DNA of 64,000 nt from Aporrectodea caliginosa (GCA_020284085.1 JACEVL010000495.1:1407028-1471027); one strand, 5' to 3'; counted from the stretch's first letter, positions 34,638-45,567 are shown. The notes: a model not told the origin generated them from the letters alone. Translations and numbers: made by a program.

Positions 34638-34985
34638 CAGGGATGCAAAAAAAACTTTTTCAAAATGAAAAGTTGGTTTTATTTGGGTTTTTTGGGTTTT
34701 TTTGTCTTTAAGATTTTCCTATTTCGGATCATAAAACTCATAAAATGGCATAATACCGTTCAAATTAATCAGATGCATGTAAATGAAATTAACTAGAACA
34801 GTAGAACCGTAGAATGTCATAAAACGAAGTTAACAAAGACCATACAACAATTGCCAAGAGAGTTGAAGAGACGACATTTTTGGCATTTGAATTTTGTAAA
34901 AAACCAAAGACCAAAATTTGTGGTTTTTTAGTTATTTGGGTTTTTTTAAAAACAAATACAAAAAATCCAGCCTTTAACAGCCCTG
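34638..34985. mobile_element. hAT-like element with perfect 8-bp target duplication
   Basis: 348 bp, starting CAGGGATGCAAAAAA and ending (reverse strand) CAGGGCTGTTAAAGGC. It is flanked by AATCCATC at 34630-34637 and 34986-34993. It is the same family as 24517-24882. It is AT-rich and non-coding. Confidence 0.88.
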
Positions 34986-35146
34986 AATCCATCCGATCCT
35001 CCGCCTTCCAAGCTGTCTCGTCCTCAACGAAAGTTGCCTTAAGTAGGCTATAGGTTACCTGCTCTGCCTATAGACTATGTCTTGGAATCTATCTGCAGTC
35101 ACCGGACTCGGAACTCCACTGAACATCTCTGGACAACCCTTTTGAC

Positions 35147-35215
35147 TCAACGCAGCACTCGTGAATAAGCTGGTGCCCTGCGCTTAGCTTTGGAGTTGCG
35201 CTTTAGAAATGTGGA
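35147..35215 (-). repeat. SINE-like repeat (CACCAGCTTATT family), minus copy
   Basis: The reverse complement reads CTAAAGCGCAACTCCAAAGC, then TAAGCGCAGGGCACCAGCTT and ATTCACGAGTGC. It closely matches 61750-61812. Confidence 0.65.
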
Positions 35216-35582
35216 GAGTACGATTATACGATAAACAGCTGCTAGGCCCACAAAGAACCCGTAGCTGGCAACAAGTTGCAACCAATGACAACCAGTGGCA
35301 AATGCGAACCAGTTCTGGGTACTCTGAACGTTGGGAGGCAATTATACAGACTAGGCCTATTAATTAAAATACCTACGAATGTTGGTGACGATGGTCGTCA
35401 TGGTGATAAGACGCGTTAGCGATTTAAATCAAAGAACGTAACCGACAGCGAACTGTAGGCCTAGGCTAATTATTAACGAAATGGAATCAAAAGAAGGAAG
35501 ATAAAAGGAGTAAAATAAGATTGCGGTCGACGACGTGTTTAATCTGCGGATTAGTTGTTGAACTTTATGACTTATGAGCTGC

Positions 35583-36048
35583 ATATTAGGCCCTATGCCA
35601 AAACAGTTTCTGGGGTTTAAGAAAGTGTTAACATAGGGGGAGGGGTCAGGCCATGTGTGACGTCACACATTTATTTTTTATATTTTATTTATAATTTATT
35701 TTTATTTTTAGTAGAATTTCATAGCTTTAAAAATAATTTTCAAAAATTTTCTGAAAACATTTTAATTAGTTTTATGTCAAAATAGCATGAAATGCATAAT
35801 CTCCTGAATGTGTTTTTCACGATTCCTCTCGCTAGGAGCGCTAGTAATAATGCTGTTGCGAAGCCTTGTTTATGTATTAGCCTTGCTTTCGGAAGTATTA
35901 TTATTTCTATGTTGAAAGTGTGACGTACTTTAGGGGGGTCCGAGTTTTGTGACAGTTTGTGACAGGGGGGAGGGGGTAAAATGGTCAAAAATAGCGTGAC
36001 GTACTTTATGGACGGCCCCATATTAGGCCCTATTCCAAAACAGTTTCT
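35583..36048. mobile_element. Insertion flanked by 29-bp direct repeats
   Basis: ATATTAGGCCCTATGCCAAA plus ACAGTTTCT (35583-35611) recurs with one mismatch at 36020-36048. Between them the right side ends TGACGTACTTTATGGACGGC followed by CCC, resembling a DNA transposon end. A related TGACGTAC box with GGGGGGTCCGAG lies at 35931-35955. The left end is less clear (GGGGGAGGGG and TGTGACGTCACAC). The direct repeats are longer than a normal target duplication. Confidence 0.5.
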
Positions 36049-36261
36049 ACCATAAGATGTCGTTAACCTTTGGATCCACACGTCCATCCATTCGTCGAAC
36101 ATCGATTAACTCAAAGAATTGGTTAAAGGATCGACAAATAATTATTCAGCGCGATAGCTAAATTAATCATTACAAATTAGGTCAAGGGCTCAAGGCCTAT
36201 TCGAAGAGAACCGCGTCTTGAGTCTAACGAGTCAGTTTGGAATAGAGTAAAATCGCCGTGT

Positions 36262-36270
36262 ATGTGTGTG

Positions 36271-36328
<58 letters not shown>
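36262..36328 (+). repeat. (TA)n microsatellite
   Basis: TGTGTGTATG followed by about 27 TA units. Confidence 0.95.
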
Positions 36329-36331
<3 letters not shown>

Positions 36332-36354
36332 AACGTAAATGTAGATGCAGATGT

Positions 36355-36490
36355 ATACGCGATTCTATAAAGCGACCGTATGTATAGGCCTATATGGCCT
36401 CGACCCTGTTAATTTTTCAATGAATTTATCAGATGAGATCTTTCAACATGCACCGCTTTCAGTTTGAATATGCGCCATTTAAGGAACCGT
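36355..36490. repeat. Dispersed repeat, copy 2
   Basis: Paralogue of 180-335 with the same order of boxes (GGCCTCGACCCTGTTAATTT, TTCAATGAATTTATC, TGAGATCTTTC, GCGCCATTTA). Confidence 0.55.
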
Positions 36491-36614
36491 AGACAACTGA
36501 TCGATGATCGATCGGACTGTTTTTCAAACAACGGCCTTTACTGAGTTAAAGCTGCATTGAGATCCACTGAAGTCTTCACAGAATCGTCAATTAATTTCGT
36601 TGAATGATAATTTG

Positions 36615-36945
36615 TGGCGAGACGACGCTGTCTTTACGATGTCCCACTCTCCTTAGGGCTATTGAGCCTTGAACGTTTGCCTAAGCCTCCGGGACGCCAG
36701 CCGATATCCCCTCGCCCCGCCTTGGTCGCTTGCTCATGCCCCGGGACTTCAGTCTCTATGTCCTCCTCCTTCCCCCGCTGTCCCATGGGAACTAAATTAG
36801 AGGAATAAGTAAGTGTACGTAGAGAGCAGTGAGAGCCAACACACTGACTGCGGTAGTTAGGTTAGCAAATTGTGTAGCTGTCGTTTTCTTGTGCTGTTAC
36901 CTTCAATAAACGTTGAAATCATCGTCGACTGGTGTCTTCTACAAG
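36615..36945 (+). mobile_element. Possible solo LTR
   Basis: A G+C-rich segment begins TGTGGCGAGACGACG and ends near GGTGTCTTCTACA, with an AATAAA at about 36906 close to its right end. TG...CA ends, the length near 330 bp and the internal polyadenylation signal suit a solo LTR. No 5-bp target duplication or partner LTR is seen in the window, so this is a weak call. Confidence 0.3.
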
Positions 36946-37091
36946 CCCTCTCTCTGACAGTCGACGAAGGCCGAACCAAAGCGGACAGTTTGGACGAAAA
37001 GGAGGGATCCAGTTCAGCCATTCATCGGGTACCAGACAGAAGTGAGACGAGAACCACCCTCTTTTTGCTGATCCGAAGAACGAACGAACGA

Positions 37092-37425
37092 AGAGGGAGA
37101 GAGACAGACAGACAGACAGACAGACACAGACAGACAGACAGAGACAGAGACAAAGACAGAGACAGACAGAGGCACAGACAGACAGATAGAGGCAGACAGC
37201 GACAGACAAAGGCACACAGAGAGAAAGAGACAGACAGACACAGACACACAGAGACACAGAGACACAGAGAGAGACAGACACAGACAGAGACAGACAGATA
37301 GACAGACAGATAGACAGACAGACAGACAGACAGTGACAGAGAGAGACAGAGAGAAACACACAGACATACTGTCGGAGGGAGGGAGGAAGACAAAGAGAGA
37401 GGGAGACAGAGACAGAGAGGGGTAC
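37092..37425 (+). repeat. (GACA)n-rich microsatellite
   Basis: Imperfect GACAGACA tract with GAGACAGA and CACAGA variants over about 330 bp. Open frames on both strands are artefacts of the repeat. Confidence 0.92.
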
Positions 37426-37843
37426 AGGAGAGGCCAGGCTTTAAAAACCACTACAATATCACGTACTGCACTTTGTTCGGATAGCAAAACCAGCGGAACG
37501 GTTTTCTGCTAGACTTGTGTTACTGCGTGTAAAGTCCTACGTAAGAGAGCAGAATCTTAAACAAAAGTCCGCCTGTTAACCATCGCCAAAGCCTTCTCAT
37601 TTACACCAATTCGTAGAATGCCACAGATTGTCAAGTTCATGAAATTTGATTATGCAATTGATGCCTTCTAGCCTCTAGGTCTATAAGACTAATGAGTTGT
37701 ATCATCAAACTGATCAACTGATACATTTTAAAAATTTCTATCGAATGACTGATGCTTATGTTGGTATGTCTATGCTTAGCCTAATGTAGGCTACGTCGGC
37801 GTAATGTAGAATATTTTCATCAACAGCCAATTGATTCAGACGC

Positions 37844-39062
37844 CGATGAAAGTCACGGTAAACTATAAAAGGGTGCTTATATTAGATGGTTAGATTAGTC
37901 GAAGTACTTCGATTAGATTTGAGTACCCGTGCATAATGTAACACTATTACAACCACAGTAGTAGGGCCTAACTATATAGGCCCACAGGTCCACATACGTG
38001 CTTTAGTTTCTCTGTACGAATATGAGCCTTGTAAACGAAGAATCAACAATTGAACTGAATTAAGTAGGCCTGTTGTGGTTGAAATACTGGTTCACTGTGA
38101 AGTAAATACAAAGAAAATTCGAATAACGTGCAAACAGTGTTATTATTTTAGGCCTAGGTCTACACTCTACAGATGACATTGTGGGGAGGAAAATGTAGAC
38201 CCCTATTCATGTACATGGCCTGCACGCAAACTTACTTAACTACAACTTGTAATTGTTAGTAGGCCCTCTGTACAAATATATTAAATTTAGGGCCTACTCC
38301 AAAAATATCGTGCGAAGCATTCAAAAGAAAGTGCATATCAGAAAAGGCCAATGCAGCTCTAAGAATGATTATAAGCTGTGAAGGGACAGTGAAGCTAGAC
38401 GCAAAGATGCTATCCCATAACAGGCCACGTGTCTGCCTCCCATGCATGCTAGCCTTCGGTTACATAAATTAGGCTATAGGCCTATGCCTACATAAACTAT
38501 AGGCAGAAGTGCTAACTTCCGCACTATACATTGTGCATGCATGTCTTAAAGTGCTTTATGTACGTATACGTACGTACGTACGTACGTACGTACGTACGTA
38601 CGTACGTGTACGTATGTATGTATGTATGTATGTATGTACGTATGTACGTACGTATGTATGTATGTATGTATGTATGTATGTATGTATGTATGTATGTATG
38701 TATGTATGTATGTATGTATGTATGGATGTATGTATGTATGCATGTATGTATGTATGTGTGCATGTATGTACAATTGTACATGTGTGTGTTTATGTATGCA
38801 TGTATCATGTATGTATGTATGTATTTACATGTATGTATCACTGACTCTCTCCCTATCTCCCTTCTTATTCCATATAAATCTTGTGTGCATGTACTGTTTG
38901 CATATAATTAAGCCTGGTGCAGACACTCACTGTGGTTCAGTTTCGATTTTAGTTAACTATATTTAAGACCATTCTTATTCTTGGTACTTATATTAAATGT
39001 ATATTATTACAGCCCAGTTGCTGTCATTTCTATGTTCATGGCTCACCCTGTCAGCGGAACTT
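37844..39062 (+). repeat. 1.2-kb direct duplication, left copy
   Basis: Nearly identical to 43449-44672, from CGATGAAAGTCACGG to TGTCAGCGGAACTT. The differences I see are single substitutions and the length and composition of the internal TATG/TACG tract. The right end abuts the inverted-repeat end of the 39063-43448 segment. Confidence 0.93.
38563..38836 (+). repeat. (TACG)n/(TATG)n microsatellite
   Basis: TACG units pass into TATG units with a few variants. Inside the left duplication copy. Cys/Met/Tyr/Val and His/Ile/Thr/Tyr frames across it are artefacts. Confidence 0.93.
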
Positions 39063-39299
39063 CACTGTTAGAAATTGCCGTAAATTGAATGTATTTTGAC
39101 CGTAGATTTTGAAGGTTTTTCCCCTTAGAAGTTTTTCACGGTCATTTACCGTGAATAACGCTGTTTTTGCCCTCACGTTCTGTGTTTGCCAAACCGAAGG
39201 TCTTTCACCGTGAAAGTTACATTGTGTAAAAATCTCTGATTGAAATTGCAGAACTATAGCATTGCGGTGCCGTCTTTCAGCATGCCAGTCACTCAGATA

Positions 39300-39432
39300 T
39301 CATAATCTTAATCGTAATTTCCCAACTTCTAAAGCGCCACCCGAAAGCCAAACGCAAAGCACCAGCTTATTCACGAGCGCGGCTTCAAGTCTTAGGGTTT
39401 TCGAAAGGGCAGTCAAAGAATGTCCGAATCCG
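39300..39432 (+). repeat. SINE-like repeat (CACCAGCTTATT family)
   Basis: AATCTTAATCGTAATTTCCC, then AACTTCTAAAGCGCCA, GCACCAGCTTATTCACGAGC and AGTCAAAGAATG. It is a close match to 61730-61850. A shorter piece (39955-40015) repeats AGCGCCAC and GCACCAGCTTATTAC. Confidence 0.65.
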
Positions 39433-39587
39433 GTTTCGAAGACAGGCAACGAGTCATAATGAGACAAGTATAGAATCACTCTTAGGTAGAAAGACATTTA
39501 GATGCGTAATAACTAATAATGCAAGGTAACCGCCGTTTTGAGACAAGTAAAGCGTTAATTAGACTGCTAATAACCATTCGCTACAGC

Positions 39588-39680
39588 TGTAGCGTTTAGC
39601 TCAGTGGTTAGCGTGTTAGCATAAGTATTTCGTGAATGCAAGTAACACAGGTTCGATTCCTGATCATGTTTACTTTTTTT
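39588..39680 (+). ncRNA. tRNA-like sequence 1 (pol III box A and B)
   Basis: GCGTTTAGCTCAGTGGTTAG gives a good A box, and GGTTCGATTCC a perfect B box 45 bases later. A TTTTTTT terminator-like run follows. The acceptor and anticodon stems do not pair properly, so it is a tRNA-derived element or pseudogene rather than a functional tRNA. Confidence 0.5.
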
Positions 39681-40321
39681 TATCAAATCTGACATTTGTA
39701 GCAATGATGTAATTATTGTTGACATTAGCATGATATTATTAAACTTTGCTCTTAAACAGACTTCTTAAACGTAACATTAACTGCTAATATTGATAAAAAC
39801 AACAGTAACTGTTATAGCCTAATATTGCAAAGATGATTAGGCCTACAGAAAGTAATTAAGCATTTTGCAAGCTTGGGAAGTGTTGTTTAATACAGATGGA
39901 TTTTCAGTTCTGACCTATATTCAGCCATTGCCCTTGTAATGTAGGCCTAATGTAGGCTAAATCTTCGAAATTTCTCAGCGCCACACAAGCACCAGCTTAT
40001 TACTGGGTCTATAGCAAATAAAGTCTGCCATAGCCGCCAGGTCACAATCTGTGGAGGTCAATCCGAGAATTACAGCATGGTGCTTCGGTGGCAATCGGTA
40101 GTGCCAGTCCCAAGCCTGGAGAAAGGCAAAGGGCGACGCTTATAATCTTTGTTATGACATATATAGCATGCGGCGAGACGAACACAAATACAGGCATAGA
40201 ATCTGACAGAATCAAACAGACATGATTAAATACTTAAAATATAGGCCTACTAGGTAGACACCGCAGCACCGCTTTGAGACAAGTACACAGTTAATTAGAC
40301 TGTTAATGTCCGTGTTGTGAA

Positions 40322-40428
40322 GTTGTTCTGTTTAGCTCAAGTGGTTAGTGTGCTTGGTATTTAGGCAATTCGACGGGAAACATGACCTTGGCTACTCAGG
40401 TTCGATTCCGAACCTGGAAATTTTTTTT
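40322..40428 (+). ncRNA. tRNA-like sequence 2
   Basis: TTTAGCTCAAGTGGTTAGTG (A-box-like with one extra base), then GGTTCGATTCC 55-60 bases later and TTTTTTTT. It is the same general design as 39588-39680, with a longer middle. Not a canonical tRNA. Confidence 0.45.
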
Positions 40429-40544
40429 AAATTGTTGAAATTAAGAAGTTATTATTAAACGGAATTTCTATGAGATTTATAAGTGAAAAGTGGATGAATT
40501 TGCGTGATCGCTTTGGTGAATCCAAGATTGTTTAGCAGGTGAAA

Positions 40545-40685
40545 GAATGCGGCCCAGTGGCAGTTAGCTATATTGCAAGAGCGTAGGCGCGTCTCATGCG
40601 CCTCTGTGAGAGAGAGCATGCGGTTCGCGGTTCGCTTCCCGAAGGTGGCTTATTTCAGAGATTTAAATTTCGGGCGTTCTTGGCG
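40545..40685 (+). repeat. tRNA-like dispersed repeat
   Basis: GCGGCCCAGTGGCAGTTAGC followed by GCGGTTCGCTTCCC; inverted homologue of 340-475. It probably shares a tRNA-derived origin. Confidence 0.5.
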
Positions 40686-41028
40686 CAAGGGAATCGTAAA
40701 TGGCGTGGCGCTTATTCAGAACGGTCAAGTAGGCCTACTTCTGAATCGAGTCATCGACTGCCTACTAATTACGGCACTCTAATCTTCACTATTTATTTAT
40801 GCGTTGTTTTGAAATTATGCATGGAATATGTAGTTCTCCTACAACAATGATAATTACCAACTATAAGATATATAAAATAATTAGGCTATTAAATGCAATA
40901 AACATTGGCTGTGACTAGAGTAGTAGGCCTAACTTCTCATAAGGACTCACAACTCCAGACCCTCGTAAATAGGTAAGATTTCAAAAGTCCATAAACGTAA
41001 CGACGCATAATATACAAAATATAGCTGC

Positions 41029-41098
41029 CCTGGCGGGTTTCGAACCTCAAACCGTTGAAATGATATTCCATCACGCTAACCACTATACTACGGAACAC
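41029..41098 (-). ncRNA. tRNA-like sequence 3
   Basis: On the minus strand TCCGTAGTATAGTGGTTAGC is an A-box region like that of tRNA-Asp/Glu, and GAGGTTCGAAACCCGCC a B box and T arm. The middle (TGGAATATCATTTCA) forms only a 5-base loop hairpin, not a standard 7-base anticodon loop. A TTTT lies shortly downstream. Probably a tRNA pseudogene. Confidence 0.5.
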
Positions 41099-41479
41099 CT
41101 GACAATGGTAATGAATAATACTGAATCTAATTCTGCAAGTGCAACCTTCTTCACCGCATATTTTTCATATATATTCAAACGTCATTGCATCAGGCATTGT
41201 TAGATTACTTAAATTAGTTGTTTCATAGGCCCTACACTTTCTTCAAAGTTTCTATCTCGTTAAAACTAAAGAAATTACTTTTACCCGACACGTGACTGGG
41301 GCACGCTAGTATTAGACACTTGCGGCCGCCTGGCGGACGGTCCGCTAGTCACTTCGATAATCATTATTATTTTTGTCTAATATCAATTTTTTAGGGGCCT
41401 ATAAGTTAAAATAAACGTGGAAAATTACTGTTGCGGATTATATAATTATTTGTTTCAGTATAACCTTTGTCCTACAGAT

Positions 41480-41548
41480 GTTGTCCGTGGTGCATTGGAT
41501 AAGACGTCTGATCTGTTCGCCAACGATCCGGGTTCAAACCCCGAAAAA
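41480..41548 (+). ncRNA. tRNA-Arg-like sequence
   Basis: GTCCGTGGTGCATTGGATAA, then GACGTCTGATC, resembles the D-arm region of metazoan tRNA-Arg, and CCGGGTTCAAACCCCG is a perfect T arm. The anticodon stem-loop between them does not fold canonically, so it is called a pseudogene or SINE head. Confidence 0.5.
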
Positions 41549-41691
41549 GAAAACTTTTAATTTTATTTAAACCAACAACAAACTTTTAGCATTAAAAAGG
41601 CTTTATAATATTTGGTAGGCTAATAGTAGTTAGGATAATATGTTACTGTTTTCCTAGGCGGTTATTTGCGTACTGATTTCCGTTTACAATA

Positions 41692-41860
41692 AAATGTGAA
41701 TATTTCCTGTTTTAATAGTGACAGATAATATTGTAGTCCCTTCTCGTTAATATTTGGGCTAATTAAGAACGCCCATGTCGGTACTGTCCGTTTCTGTGAA
41801 ATGTGAATATTTCCTGTTTTAATAGTGACAGAATTGTAGTCCCTTCTCGTTTCAGGTTAA
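41692..41860 (+). repeat. Short tandem direct repeat (about 110-bp period)
   Basis: GTGAATATTTCCTGTTTTAA, then TAGTGACAGA and GTAGTCCCTTCTCGTT, occurs twice (about 41696 and 41805), each followed by TTAAGAACGC and CATGTC boxes. Apart from this, 41860-42330 shows nothing recognisable. Confidence 0.8.
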
Positions 41861-42337
41861 GAACGCATGTCTACTTGTTTCACGCTCATGTAGCCTATAA
41901 TATAATTTCATTTAGGCTAACATGCTCCACATTATGTTACAACTTCTGCAATCGTTGCAATTTACTGTTCGTCCTCCACTAATATTTACTTGTAGGCTAT
42001 TTCTGCTTTCTCTGACAGTTCTGAAGATGACGAATGAGTTTCCGCACGTGTAGAGAATCTATCGTCAGCCAAAGTTTAGGCTACTTTAGGCCAAGCGCCC
42101 ACGAGCCGACAGCGCAACTAAGGCCTAAGACTAAAACGCTTAACAATCGATACACATTATATATATATATATCAACCTAAGGAACACCTGTGCTCATTAT
42201 ATATGCAAAACATTAGTTCACATTACCTCCTTCCCTTTCTTTGGATTGAGCAAATTAAACTTAAAAATTTGCGAAATCATCATGTACTAAATTATGCAAT
42301 AAACTTAATACTATACAATATATTAAAATAAACAATC

Positions 42338-42765
42338 TTATAATCTAGATAAACAATCTGCTACAACATTTAATCGTCCTTTCTTATAATTAACTTCTAC
42401 ATCAAAAGTTTGCAGTGCTAAAGCCCAACGCACCAATTTAGCAGACTTAGACATAGATTCAGTCAGATAAGTTAAAGGATTGTGATCGGTAAAGATGTGA
42501 ACTTTAGATCCAATTATTATCTCTTTCAACTTATTTAGAGCCCAAACAATAGCATAGGCTTCTTTCTCTACAGTTGCCCATCTCTTCTGAGTGTCAGTCA
42601 ATTTCTGACTTATAAATGATACAGGGCGTTCTATTCCCTTATCATCCATCTGTGTTAAAACAGCTCCTACTGCAAAATCACTACTATCACAGTACAAATT
42701 AAAAGGTTTTCCAACATCAAAACATATATATTGGAGGAATAGTTTGCAGCTGAATGCTTTTCTAA
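42338..42765 (-). mobile_element. Ty3/Gypsy-like RNase H fragment
   Basis: The open frame encodes GKPFNLYCDSSDFAVGAVLT, then ATVEKEAYAIVWALNKLKE, FTDHNPLTYL and VVADCLSRL. This is the RNase H domain of a Ty3/Gypsy-type polyprotein, with the D-E-D catalytic residues in YCDSS, EKEA and TDHNP present. The frame extends upstream through KAFSCKLFLQY, the link from reverse transcriptase. Reverse transcriptase, integrase and LTRs are missing. It is truncated at both ends. Confidence 0.88.
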
Positions 42766-42861
42766 TGTCAAGTCAGACCATGGAAGAGATGTATGGCAGC
42801 TTATGCAAGATTTGAACAACCAACCATTGCAATATTGAACCAAGTTTCCCAATGTGAGAAT

Positions 42862-43335
42862 AGAAATTACGGTGAAACACATTCCAGAACATTAAAAACA
42901 CGAGAAATGACCGTAGAAATTACAGTGAAATACATTCATTGACATTTAAAATACGAGAAATGACTGCAGAAATTACGGTGAAATACATTCAAAAACATTT
43001 AAAATACGTGAAATGACCGTAGAAATGACCGTGAAATACATTAAAAATACGAAAAATGACCGTAGAAATTACGGTGATTTGCATTCAAAGACATTTAAAA
43101 TACGAGAAATGACCGCAGAAATTACGGTGAAATACATTCAAAGACATTTAAAATACGAGAAATGACCGCAGAAATGACGGTGAAATACATTCAAGAACAT
43201 TTAAAATACGAGAATTTACCGTAGAAATTACGGTGAAATACATTCCAAACCATTAAAAATACGATGCATGACAGTAGAAATGCGGTGAAATACATTCAAA
43301 ATAAGGTCATTTACCGTGAACTTTTACGGTCATAT
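42862..43335 (+). repeat. 53-bp minisatellite, about eight units
   Basis: Unit TTACGGTGAAATACATTCAA, then AGACATTTAAAATACGAG and AAATGACCGCAGAAA, with one shortened unit near 43030-43065. Each unit carries ACCGT and ACGGT as an imperfect inverted pair. It adjoins the right inverted end of 39063-43448. Confidence 0.88.
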
Positions 43336-43448
43336 GAATGCTAATATTACGGTCCAACATAAATTACGGTCCCCGTTATTTTACGGTTATTTCCTGTGTT
43401 CATTCCTGCCAGGCATTTGACCGTAATTTTACGGCAGGATTTCTAACA

Positions 43449-44672
43449 CGATGAAAGTCACGGTAAACTATAAAAGGGTGCTTATATTAGATGGTTAGAT
43501 TAGTCGAAGTACTTCGATTAGATTTGAGTACCCGTGCATAATGTAACACTATTACAACCACAGTAGTAGGGCCTAACTATATAGGCCCACAGGTCCACAT
43601 ACGTGCTTTAGTTTCTCTGCACGAATATGAGCCTTGTAAACGAAGAATCAACAATTGAACTGAATTAAGTAGGCCTGTTGTGGTTGAAATACTGGTTCAC
43701 TGTGAAGTAAATACAAAGAAAATCCGAATAACGTGCAAACAGTGTTATTATTTTAGGCCTAGGTCTACACTCTACAGATGACATTGTGGGGAGGAAAATG
43801 TAGACCCCTATTCATGTACATGGCCTGCACGCAAACTTACTTAACTACAACTTGTAATTGTTAGTAGGCCCTCTGTACAAATATATTAAATTTAGGGCCT
43901 ACTCCAAAAATATCGTGCGAAGCATTCAAAAGAAAGTGCATATCAGAAAAGGCCAATGCAGCTCTAAGAATGATTATAAGCTGTGAAGGGACAGTGAAGC
44001 TAGACGCAAAGATGCTATCCCATAACAGGCCACGTGTCTGCCTCCCATGCATGCTAGCCTTCGGTTACATAAATTAGGCTATAGGCCTATGCCTACATAA
44101 ACTATAGGCAGAAGTGCTAACTTCCGCACTATACATTGTGCATGCATGTCTTAAAGTGCTTTATGTACGTACGTACGTACGTATGCAGCGTATGTACGTA
44201 TGTATGTATGTATGTATGTATGTATGTATGTATGTATGTATGTATGTATGTATGTATGTATGTATGTATGTATGTATGTATGTATGTATGTATGTATGTA
44301 TGTATGTATGTATGTATGTATGTATGTATGTATGTATGTATGTATGTATGCATGTATGTATGTATGTGTGCATGTATGTACAATTGTACATGTGTGTGTT
44401 TATGTATGCATGTATCATGTATGTATGTATGTATTTACATGTATGTATCACTGACTCTCTCCCTATCTCCCTTCTTATTCCATATAAATCTTGTGTGCAT
44501 GTACTGTTTGCATATAATTAAGCCTGGTGCAGACACTCACTGTGGTTCAGTTTCGATTTTAGTTAACTATATTTAAGACCATTCTTATTCTTGGTACTTA
44601 TATTAAATGTATATTATTACAGCCCAGTTGCTGTCATTTCTATGTTCATGGCTCACCCTGTCAGCGGAACTT
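43449..44672 (+). repeat. 1.2-kb direct duplication, right copy
   Basis: Homologue of 37844-39062. Beyond 44672 the sequences diverge (TTGGTCCC here, CACTGTTAG there). The internal TATG tract (44165-44430) is longer and mostly pure TATG. Confidence 0.93.
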
Positions 44673-44750
44673 TGGTCCCTTAAGGGTCTCTCTCCTGTAA
44701 ATGAACTGTATATGCATATATAAAGTGCCCACTAGGCTATGAGCCTACAT

Positions 44751-45096
44751 CAAAGATGTCAAACTTTTTCAATGGTAATATTTTCGAGCAAGTGGAGGGC
44801 CAGAGTGCCGAATAAAGGCGCCGGAGCAAAATCGGGGTAGGGATTTGGGAGTGGAAAATTTTTGCAAAACCAAATCTTCAATGGTGCATTTTTTAGCATA
44901 CAGTCAAATTAGGCTTTAAAAATCTTAATTTTTATCTTCGTTACCAGTCACGAAAATCACACAAAACTCATTAAGCCTTTAAAATAAAAAAGGAACTTTT
45001 ATTCTCAAATTGTGTAGTCTATACGTAAGGCTCTGTGGGTCAGGCAAACATCGTCGGCGGGCCATCTGTCCCGTTAGCCGGCTCTTTGACACCCTG
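44751..45096. mobile_element. hAT-like element with near-perfect 8-bp target duplication
   Basis: It starts CAAAGATGTCAAACTTTTTC and ends (reverse strand) CAGGGTGTCAAAGAGCCGG. It is flanked by GCCTACAT (44743-44750) and CCCTACAT (45097-45104). CAGGGTGTCAAA-type ends with GGCCCGC-rich flanks are typical of hAT elements. It is a homologue, inverted, of 52375-52740. Confidence 0.8.
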
Positions 45097-45567
45097 CCCT
45101 ACATGAACCAAATTTAGTCACTCAACGACTGCAGTACAATTCGCAATTCAGTATGAACTCGATGAGCCAGCGAAAGTGGGCGATGAGATCAACGAAAGGT
45201 AGGCTACTGTATATGAAAGTCAATCCGTTGTCATGCAATATTAAAGGAGGAGGATACAATGTCTCGTCTGCTTTCGCTGTTGATGGTCTCAGTATCCACC
45301 AAACTGTTACTCAGCGCCAGAAGAACAATCGACGAAAGGACCCATATAGGTCCATAGCAGGTCCTTGTGTGACTTCGTGGATGACGAAGGCTGAAGCCTA
45401 TAATATATGTATATATATAATTATAGTGCTGAACAGTGCATTATCTAGGCCTAAAGCTATAATAGTACTATATTCTCTTTACTATAACTGTAATCATGCA
45501 TTGATGTTACTTGTTGCGCTTGACAGCAAGTTATGAAATAAACGAAAATACAATACAATATATATAA

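Larger units (their letters stand above)
39063..43448. mobile_element. 4.4-kb segment with transposon-like inverted ends
   Basis: The left end reads CACTGTTAGAAATTGCCGTA. The right end in reverse reads CGTGTTAGAAATCCTGCCGT, so TGTTAGAAAT and TGCCGTAAA are shared as imperfect inverted repeats. Both ends are rich in ACGGT/ACCGT words (TTTACCGTGAA on the left; the 53-bp array on the right), as in subterminal transposase-binding repeats. CACTG termini occur in several DNA transposon groups (EnSpm/CACTA, Chapaev, hAT). No transposase is visible. The segment carries SINE-like and tRNA-like sequences and a Gypsy fragment, and exactly fills the space between the two 1.2-kb duplicates. Confidence 0.6.

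Noticed and set aside
36870..37487. Overlapping open frames of over 120 codons on both strands
   Set aside because: They come from the GACA repeat and have Cys/Leu/Ser or Arg/Asp/Thr periodic composition only.
42862..43335. CRISPR-like array
   Set aside because: The whole 53-bp unit is repeated with substitutions and there are no unique spacers. The context is an animal genome.
37844..44672. LTR retrotransposon with 1.2-kb LTRs
   Set aside because: The direct repeats do not begin TG or end CA, contain a microsatellite, and show no primer-binding site or polypurine tract at the inner borders. The only polyprotein piece inside is a short RNase H fragment. The inner borders instead show inverted transposon ends.
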